From: VXNE01 sp965248075
GTDB lineage: Bacteria > Pseudomonadota > Gammaproteobacteria > Pseudomonadales > Azotimanducaceae
Assembly (NCBI GenBank): GCA_965248075.1
Contig: CBDFIL010000003.1
Span: 1,736,001-1,800,000, forward strand
Length of the DNA stretch: 64,000 bases
Direction: 5' to 3'
How positions within the stretch are numbered: position 1 is the stretch's first letter; every line of letters begins with the position of its first letter. Made by a program: the position numbers and the translations under genes. A model generated the notes under the pieces. The model was not told the origin of the DNA and made no database searches. It was given only the letters and a program-made list of their open reading frames with translations. Below, one piece after another: positions 59,173-64,000 of this stretch.

Positions 59173-60126
59173 ATGCCGGACAGACCCCCGTTCCTCTATC
59201 TTGATGAAGCCGACCTGAGTCGACTTCCCATCCACACCGACGAAGTAGTCGAGAGCCTGGAGCACCTCGTTCGGCGGGAGGGCGAAGCGTCGCTCTGGAC
59301 GCCGTCGAAGACGTCGGTCACCCTGCCGGACGGTCGTTACCTGATGGCCGGAGTCGCCGCGGTGGACGACCCCCCCGTAATGGCAGTGAAGTCGCTCGTC
59401 CTGAACCCGGCGAATCCCGACCGCGGTCTTCCCCAGATCAACGCCACCGTAACCGTACTCGACAGCAACACGGGCTTGCCCCTCGCGGTGATGGACGGCA
59501 ACTGGATCACCGCCGTGCGCACTGCGGGCCTGAGCGCCCTCGCCGCGTCCAGGCTCGCCAACCCCGATGCTTCTTCCATCGCGTTCATCGGCTGCGGCGT
59601 GCAGGCGAGAGCGCACCTCCGTGCCTTCGCGGACCGTTTCCCGCTCGCGGAGATGCGGGCGTTCGGGCGCGGCGCCGCCAACCGGGACACGCTCTGCGCG
59701 GCAGGCGAGGAACGGGGTCTGCGCGCCGTGGCGAGCGCGACGGGTCAGGATGCCATCGAGGGCGCGGACCTTGTCGTCACGACCGTGACGCTTTCCACGG
59801 ACACCCCACCGTTCCTGGACGCGCGCGGACTGAGACCCGGCGCCTTCGCCGCCGTGACCGACTTCGTGGCGCCATGGCACAGGGACAGCCTGGGAGCCTT
59901 CGACCGTATCGTCACCGACGACCTCACCCAACCCCTCATCGACCCGGAGAGCTTCGACGGGGACCTGCATGCCGTGCTCGCGGGCGAGATCTCTGGTCGA
60001 CGAGGCGCTACCGAGCGCACCGCCTTCATCTTCCGGGGTCCGGCGGTCGCCGACCTGGCGCTCGCAGGGCTCGCATACCGCAAGGCGCGGGAGAGCAGCG
60101 TGGGCACGCCTCTACCGACGCCGTGA
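59173..60126 (+). CDS. ornithine cyclodeaminase/mu-crystallin family protein
   Basis: 317 residues from MPDRPPFLYLDEADL. MAVKSLVLNPANP with substrate Lys, GNWITAVRTAGLSALAA, and the Rossmann FIGCGVQARAHLRAF match the family; ADLVVTTVTLSTDTPPF and DFVAPWH follow. Members convert ornithine to proline, reduce imines, or dehydrogenate alanine. Given the alanine/amine genes nearby, an alanine-dehydrogenase-like or imine-reductase role is possible. A REP follows 40 bases downstream. Confidence 0.85.
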   Translation: MPDRPPFLYLDEADLSRLPIHTDEVVESLEHLVRREGEASLWTPSKTSVTLPDGRYLMAGVAAVDDPPVMAVKSLVLNPANPDRGLPQINATVTVLDSNTGLPLAVMDGNWITAVRTAGLSALAASRLANPDASSIAFIGCGVQARAHLRAFADRFPLAEMRAFGRGAANRDTLCAAGEERGLRAVASATGQDAIEGADLVVTTVTLSTDTPPFLDARGLRPGAFAAVTDFVAPWHRDSLGAFDRIVTDDLTQPLIDPESFDGDLHAVLAGEISGRRGATERTAFIFRGPAVADLALAGLAYRKARESSVGTPLPTP

Positions 60127-60166
60127 CCCGTTCCCATCCCCCCGGACGCGCCGGGAAAAGAAGACC

Positions 60167-60350
60167 GCAGGGGACGGGCTTGTCCCGTCCCGAATCAGCC
60201 GCCAGGCCCGACGCGGCCCGTGCCAAATCGTGCACGGTCCCGGGAACGCATGCATGGTCCCGGCGCGGCACTGTAGGGGACGGGCTTGTCCCGTCCCGTT
60301 CCTGCGGCTTGCACGACTCCGGGACGGGCGACCACGAGGGTCGCCCCTAC
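60167..60350 (+). repeat. single REP plus REP inverted pair
   Basis: A REP with degenerate head GCAG (60167-60170), stem GGGACGGG/CCCGTCCC and CTTGT loop ends at 60191. A full pair follows: GTAG head at 60273 with the same stem and loop, spacer, then inverted GGGCGACC-ACGAG-GGTCGCCC ending CTAC at 60350. The whole 282-base gap between the cyclodeaminase and the convergent cytochrome gene has nothing else. Confidence 0.88.
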
Positions 60351-60408
60351 ACCGTGCCGAATCAGCCGCGAGCGGAGTTGTTCCATGCGAGGGGTGCTCC
60401 GGCATGGT

Positions 60409-60942
60409 CTACCGCGTGTTGTCGCTGTGCGGCGCGTATTGCCCGGCGATTGCGGCCCGTGTTCGAAGCGGATCCGTCAATACGCGGGTACGGGCCGCGC
60501 CGACTTCCGCGGCCTCCAGGGGGCGGAAGCCGGCCGGCAGTGTCTCGGCGCTGAACTCCTGAAGCACCCAGTTGAGCAGCCGTGCGAGCGCGTCGTCGTC
60601 GAGTGGCGACTGAGCCACCTCGGGTACGCGGGCGATGTACTCGCGGCCCGCGGGCGTGGCCACGATTGCGCCGATCGGCCCCAGCAGAGACGGCACGTCC
60701 GGCGGCGCACTGGCGCCGTCGGGCCGGTGGCAGCCGGAGCAGTGCAGCAGATAGTCGAAGCGGGCAGCGGCGCGTTCCGCCGGAGTCTGCGCGCCGTCCT
60801 CGTAGGCGGGCGGCGTTGCGAAGGCGACTGCGCCGACGCCGACGCCGAGCACCATGCCCACCAGCCGACCGCGAGCGCCCCAAAGCGGGTCCATTCCCCA
60901 TCGCACTCCCAGCCATCGACCCGGCGGACGGCCAGACGTCAT
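60409..60942 (-). CDS. mono-heme c-type cytochrome of the amine dehydrogenase operon
   Basis: 177 residues. A hydrophobic N-terminal segment (LVGMVLGVGVGAVAFA) acts as signal or anchor. One heme motif CSGCH in YLLHCSGCHRPDG, and a probable axial Met is not obvious in the C-terminal half. Its ATG overlaps the small-subunit stop (ATGA), so it belongs to the operon. The Alcaligenes faecalis aromatic amine dehydrogenase cluster also places a small periplasmic mono-heme cytochrome gene directly after the small subunit. Likely electron acceptor or relay for the enzyme. Confidence 0.85.
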   Translation of the reverse strand: MTSGRPPGRWLGVRWGMDPLWGARGRLVGMVLGVGVGAVAFATPPAYEDGAQTPAERAAARFDYLLHCSGCHRPDGASAPPDVPSLLGPIGAIVATPAGREYIARVPEVAQSPLDDDALARLLNWVLQEFSAETLPAGFRPLEAAEVGAARTRVLTDPLRTRAAIAGQYAPHSDNTR

Positions 60943-61589
60943 CCCGTAGCTTCCGCCTCCGCGCCTGCCCCGTTCTCCGGCGCCTCGCCGAGCACGGCCG
61001 CGAGGGTACAGTGGTAGGCATGACTCTGCGTGCCAAAGCACCACAGGATGTTGTTGCTCTTGCTCGGGAAGTAGACCGGCTTCGCGCCTTCGCTGCGATG
61101 GCAGAAACAGCGCGGACAGACCGCCTTGCCGCAGCAGTCGTTGTAGGAGATCAGGTACTGCTTGTCGTCCACCGGATTGCGGCAGGTGCCGACCCACGTG
61201 ATCGGCGACATCTCCGCACCGGGCGGGCAACTGCTCTCCGTGCCGCCGCAGCACGCGCAGAGCGTGCCGCCGAGGCCGCAATAGCGCCAGTAGTCGCAAC
61301 TCCTGGGATCGCCGAACTCGGTGAGGCCGGCCACCTCCGGGGCATCCCCCTCCGGCATCGGCGCTTGCGCAGCCTCCTCCGCCCCGAACGCCCGTTCCAC
61401 GGGCAGGAGCGGCAGGGCACCGGCGCCGGCCAGCACGCCGCCGATGCGGCCGAGAAAGCCCCGCCGCGACGTGTGCTCGGCGAGTCCGGTGGTGCCGCGC
61501 CGCGTTGCGGCATCGAACCATCGTGTGAGAACTGCGCTTGCGCTCCCGGATCGGCGCGGCAAGCCACTCGAGATGTTTGTGTCGTTCAT
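60939..61589 (-). CDS. TTQ amine dehydrogenase small (beta) subunit
   Basis: 216 residues. Long N-terminus with Tat-type SRRGFLGRIGG (41-51), then a Cys-rich mature domain: CDYWRYCGLGGTLCACCGG, SSCPPG, TWVGTCRNP, YNDCCGKAVC, ILWCFG. The two tryptophans that form tryptophan tryptophylquinone are W132 and W183, 51 residues apart exactly as Trp57/Trp108 of methylamine dehydrogenase, and D151 is 19 after the first, matching the catalytic Asp76. MauA/AauA family; which primary amine is oxidised is not decided by sequence alone. Confidence 0.93.
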   Translation of the reverse strand: MNDTNISSGLPRRSGSASAVLTRWFDAATRRGTTGLAEHTSRRGFLGRIGGVLAGAGALPLLPVERAFGAEEAAQAPMPEGDAPEVAGLTEFGDPRSCDYWRYCGLGGTLCACCGGTESSCPPGAEMSPITWVGTCRNPVDDKQYLISYNDCCGKAVCPRCFCHRSEGAKPVYFPSKSNNILWCFGTQSHAYHCTLAAVLGEAPENGAGAEAEATG

Positions 61590-62215
61590 TGCATCTCCTT
61601 GGTGATGCCAGGGTCGAACTCGCCGACCCCCTGTGCTTCCAGGACGTAGTCCTGCAGCGTCGCGACTCCGCTACGCCATGATTCCAGCAGGCTCTCGAGG
61701 TGCTCGCGCGTGTTGACGAGCCCCCGCCCGCGCAATACTCCGTCGTCGCCGATCAGCACGGCGAACGGCAGGCGGCTGACACCGTAGCGGATTCCGAGGG
61801 CCTCGGAGAGCACGTACGGAAACCGACCGATGCCGGCGTCCCCGGCGAACGCCCGATGGCGCGCGGCATCGAAGCCGTCACTGGCGAACACCAACTGAAG
61901 CTCCTCCGCCGCCGCGAGGGATTTCGCCGCCGGCAACAGCGACTTGCACACCGGACAGGTCGGGGAGATGAACAGGACCAGGGTGTTCGCGGCCTGGTCC
62001 GGGCCGCCGATGCTGACCCGCCGGCCTGCCAGGTCCTCGGCGTCCACGGGCTCCGTCAGTTCGCCCATCTTCGGCCCGCGCGTCGGCGTCAGCGCTCCCG
62101 CCGGCGCGACCCGCTGGTTCAGCACGCCGACCTGGCGCGCCAGCGCGAGCACGGCGACGGTCAGCAATCCCACCAGCAGCCAGAGCAGTATGTCGAGCGC
62201 GAGGGCCGCCGTCAT
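61586..62215 (-). CDS. mauD: MauD-type disulfide/thioredoxin-fold maturation protein
   Basis: 209 residues. One N-terminal transmembrane helix (LALDILLWLLVGLLTVAVLAL) anchors a periplasmic thioredoxin-like domain with CPVC in FISPTCPVCKSLLP and cis-Pro in VSRLPFAVLIG. MauD is needed to form the six disulfides of the small subunit. It overlaps the small-subunit gene by 4 bases. Confidence 0.93.
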   Translation of the reverse strand: MTAALALDILLWLLVGLLTVAVLALARQVGVLNQRVAPAGALTPTRGPKMGELTEPVDAEDLAGRRVSIGGPDQAANTLVLFISPTCPVCKSLLPAAKSLAAAEELQLVFASDGFDAARHRAFAGDAGIGRFPYVLSEALGIRYGVSRLPFAVLIGDDGVLRGRGLVNTREHLESLLESWRSGVATLQDYVLEAQGVGEFDPGITKEMQ

Positions 62216-62217
62216 GA

Positions 62218-62754
62218 TCACTCCTCGGTCCAGGCCCGCATGGCCGCGACATTGGCCAGCAGCGCGCCCGTCGCGAAGTAGAGACCCGCACCGACGGCCA
62301 GGACCGGCACCGACGTCGCGAGATCGCCCCAGTGCGGAGTGCCCGCCTCGGCGATGGCCAGGGGACCGAGCGCCAGCATCGCGAGGACGACGTTGCGTCC
62401 CACGAGTACCCACGAAAGCTCTTCGCCGCCGCCGCAGCCGCAATCTATCCACGATCTGCCGCGCGCCAGGTTCGTCGTCATGGCCAGTCCGTACCCGAGC
62501 ATGAGTCCGGCCGTGCCAAGCCCCGCCACCAGTGCCGCGTCCGGTTGCCAAGGAGCGACCACCCATGCCGCGGCCAGCGCGCCCTCCACCGCGGGAGTGG
62601 CGATCGCCGCCGGGCGCATGAGAAGCTCGGGCAGCAGTCGATAGTCCGCGAGGATCGCTTCGAAAGCCCCGATGTCGCGGACTTTGCGCCACGCCGCCAC
62701 CCCCAGCAGCAGGGCGAAACCCGCTGCCGCGGCCAGCATCGGAGAGCCGTCCAC
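62218..62754 (-). CDS. mauE: MauE-type membrane maturation protein
   Basis: 178 residues from GTG 62754, which lies 7 bases after the large-subunit stop and has GGAG in front. Four to five hydrophobic helices, WRKVRDIGAFEAILADYRLLPE and DCGCGGGEELSW match MauE/DoxX-like proteins. With MauD it supports small-subunit disulfide formation and stability. Two bases separate it from mauD. Confidence 0.9.
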   Translation of the reverse strand: MDGSPMLAAAAGFALLLGVAAWRKVRDIGAFEAILADYRLLPELLMRPAAIATPAVEGALAAAWVVAPWQPDAALVAGLGTAGLMLGYGLAMTTNLARGRSWIDCGCGGGEELSWVLVGRNVVLAMLALGPLAIAEAGTPHWGDLATSVPVLAVGAGLYFATGALLANVAAMRAWTEE

Positions 62755-62761
62755 CCGCTCC

Positions 62762-63970
62762 TCAATAGCGCAGCAGCGCGCCGCCGCCGGCACCTTCGAC
62801 GGTGCGCTGGCGACGCCCGGTGCGCAACTCGTACACCTGCACGCCCGCGCCGACGGCGGCCAGCAACAGCGGCTCGTCCCCTTGCACGACGAGCACCGCC
62901 GACGCCGGTTCATCGAACTTGATCCGCCCGATGCGACGTTGCGTGGCCCGATGGTGGAGCCAGGCCTCGGGTCCGGCGTCGTCCTGCGTATCCGCGCCGC
63001 CCTGGTGCATCAGGGTCACGAGCAGGTCGAGGCCCGCATCGAACGTCGCGGGCTGGTTACCGCCCGGGCGCCAGCCTTCGTCTCCCTCGCCCAGCAGCGA
63101 CCACGACTCGCCGACCGAGATCTGCCCGTCCTCGACCACGGCTTCCCGGGTCAGTCCCGCAAAAGTCGTGAACTGCCAGCCGGCGCTCGTCTGCGTCGGC
63201 TGGTCGAAGAGCGGGTCGTCCTCGACGGAGAAGAAGGGCTCCGTGCGTACGCGCGCCGCTTCCGCGCCGTTCTCGTCCAGACCGATCCACTGCAGCGTGC
63301 CGTCGCCGCACAGCATCAGGAACCCGCGCTCGCCGGCCGGCAGCGTGGTCGCGCAACCCGGCGTGGAAATCTCACCGACGAAACTCCGGTTCTCCACGTC
63401 GACCACCGTCACGGACTGGGCGGGGGTCATGTTGAACACCGTCACGTAACGCCCGCCGGACAGGAGGGCGAGGTAGTGCCGATGCACTGCGGTCATCTTG
63501 TTCGGGATCGGAACTTCCCCGACCGGCGACAGCGTGTTGTGGGCGTACACCCGCAGCACGTCCGTGCGCTCACCGTCGTAAGTGCGAGTGAAGTGCGTCT
63601 CCGCGGCGTAGATCTCGCCACGCCCGGCGTGGCGGCGCACGGTCGGCGTCCACGGAGTAAGCGACAGCGTGCCCTGCATCTCGCCGTCGGCCGCATCGAA
63701 CACGAAGCCCGCCCCGAGGACGCTCTTGCTGACAAACCAGGTCGGAGCCGCCGGGCCGAGCTCGACGGTCGTCCCCGGAGACGGAACGACACCCGCTCCG
63801 GACAGCGACGTGGCGGCGGCCAGGGTCGCCGCGAGGGCCGCTACGCGCGCAACGTGCCGCACTCTCCGCGCGGGGCCCCCTCCCGAACCCCGTTCCAGCC
63901 CGTCCGTCACCCCGCCGCTCTCGCGAGGAGCCCGATCAGCCGCAAGCCAGTGCATCGCACGCCGCTCCAA
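62762..63970 (-). CDS. TTQ amine dehydrogenase large (alpha) subunit
   Basis: 402 residues. N-terminal Arg-rich region then hydrophobic VAALAATLAAATSLSGAGV as signal peptide. Seven-bladed beta-propeller repeats of the MauB/AauB family: VFDAADGEMQGTLSLTPWTPTV, YAAETHFTRTYDGERTDVL, VPIPNKMTAVHRHY, VVDVENRSFVGEISTPGC, RRIGRIKFDEPASAVLVVQGDEP. It binds two small subunits in the periplasm (alpha2beta2). First gene of the B-E-D-A-cytochrome operon, reading toward lower coordinates; its promoter is at or beyond the window edge. Confidence 0.92.
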   Translation of the reverse strand: MERRAMHWLAADRAPRESGGVTDGLERGSGGGPARRVRHVARVAALAATLAAATSLSGAGVVPSPGTTVELGPAAPTWFVSKSVLGAGFVFDAADGEMQGTLSLTPWTPTVRRHAGRGEIYAAETHFTRTYDGERTDVLRVYAHNTLSPVGEVPIPNKMTAVHRHYLALLSGGRYVTVFNMTPAQSVTVVDVENRSFVGEISTPGCATTLPAGERGFLMLCGDGTLQWIGLDENGAEAARVRTEPFFSVEDDPLFDQPTQTSAGWQFTTFAGLTREAVVEDGQISVGESWSLLGEGDEGWRPGGNQPATFDAGLDLLVTLMHQGGADTQDDAGPEAWLHHRATQRRIGRIKFDEPASAVLVVQGDEPLLLAAVGAGVQVYELRTGRRQRTVEGAGGGALLRY

Positions 63971-64000
63971 TTAGGTAAGGCCAGGTCCCGAGTCTGTCGA

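Noticed and set aside
1..64000. CRISPR arrays, prophage blocks, rRNA genes
   Set aside because: No regularly spaced direct repeats, no phage structural genes and no rRNA sequence were seen.

Overview
The window is GC-rich DNA from a gammaproteobacterium-like chromosome. The evidence is gene content and order: lptM-lysA-dapF-xerC-yigB-like HAD, argH diverging from hemC, hemCDXY, trxA-rho, and rnt, yceH, comM/yifB, grxD and selO. I cannot name a genus. Catabolic genes, a periplasmic quinohemoprotein-type amine dehydrogenase cluster and abundant small repeats suggest an environmental, probably uncultured, aerobic heterotroph (inference).

Layout. 1-5250: end of an Fe-S oxidoreductase/DUF3501 pair, an M28-like protein, tRNA-Phe, cytochrome c5, ComM-like ATPase and a nuclease-like hypothetical. 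5400-10520: nitrogen region with a lone P-II gene, an IS110-family (IS1111-group) element, then a candidate sigma-54 promoter ahead of a TorF-like porin, a second P-II gene and amtB, closed by a strong terminator. 10560-19710: selO, thrC, then on the minus strand HAD, xerC, a PIN/Phd toxin-antitoxin pair, dapF, lysA, lptM and argH. 19800-31310: heme genes (hemC, hemD, hemX, hemY, hemB) with a flavin reductase, rho and trxA, broken up by insertions: a RAYT relic plus an AAA ATPase between hemC and hemD, two copies of a 21-bp-TIR miniature element, and a frameshifted ISNCY element. 31500-43900: flavin monooxygenase, IorAB-type molybdenum hydroxylase, ABC-F protein, grxD, rnt, argG, OsmC, a divergent PRPP-synthase-like protein, yceH and nth. 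44000-49760: an hsdS relic, a DUF433/DUF5615 toxin-antitoxin pair and a plus-strand catabolic operon (amidase, alpha/beta hydrolase, RidA, two-domain VOC dioxygenase, SDR). 50300-56700: alanine/amine region (class III aminotransferase, ald, lrp, SDR, alr). 56780-60130: epoxide-hydrolase-like protein, Fic protein, ornithine cyclodeaminase. 60400-63970: complete amine dehydrogenase operon B-E-D-A plus a mono-heme cytochrome c.

The most interesting layer is the repeats. A family of REP sequences starts with GTAG, followed by a stem and a CTTGT loop. They are arranged as inverted pairs (REPIN-like) at several sites. An IS1111-group element is inserted exactly in the loop of one such REP. The non-coding segment downstream of its transposase carries two short adjacent blocks that match opposite strands of the two halves of that target, as expected of a bridge/seekRNA guide. 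REPs and other small elements also supply stop codons or C-terminal tails to several housekeeping genes. A RAYT transposase relic is present; RAYTs are the known movers of REPs.
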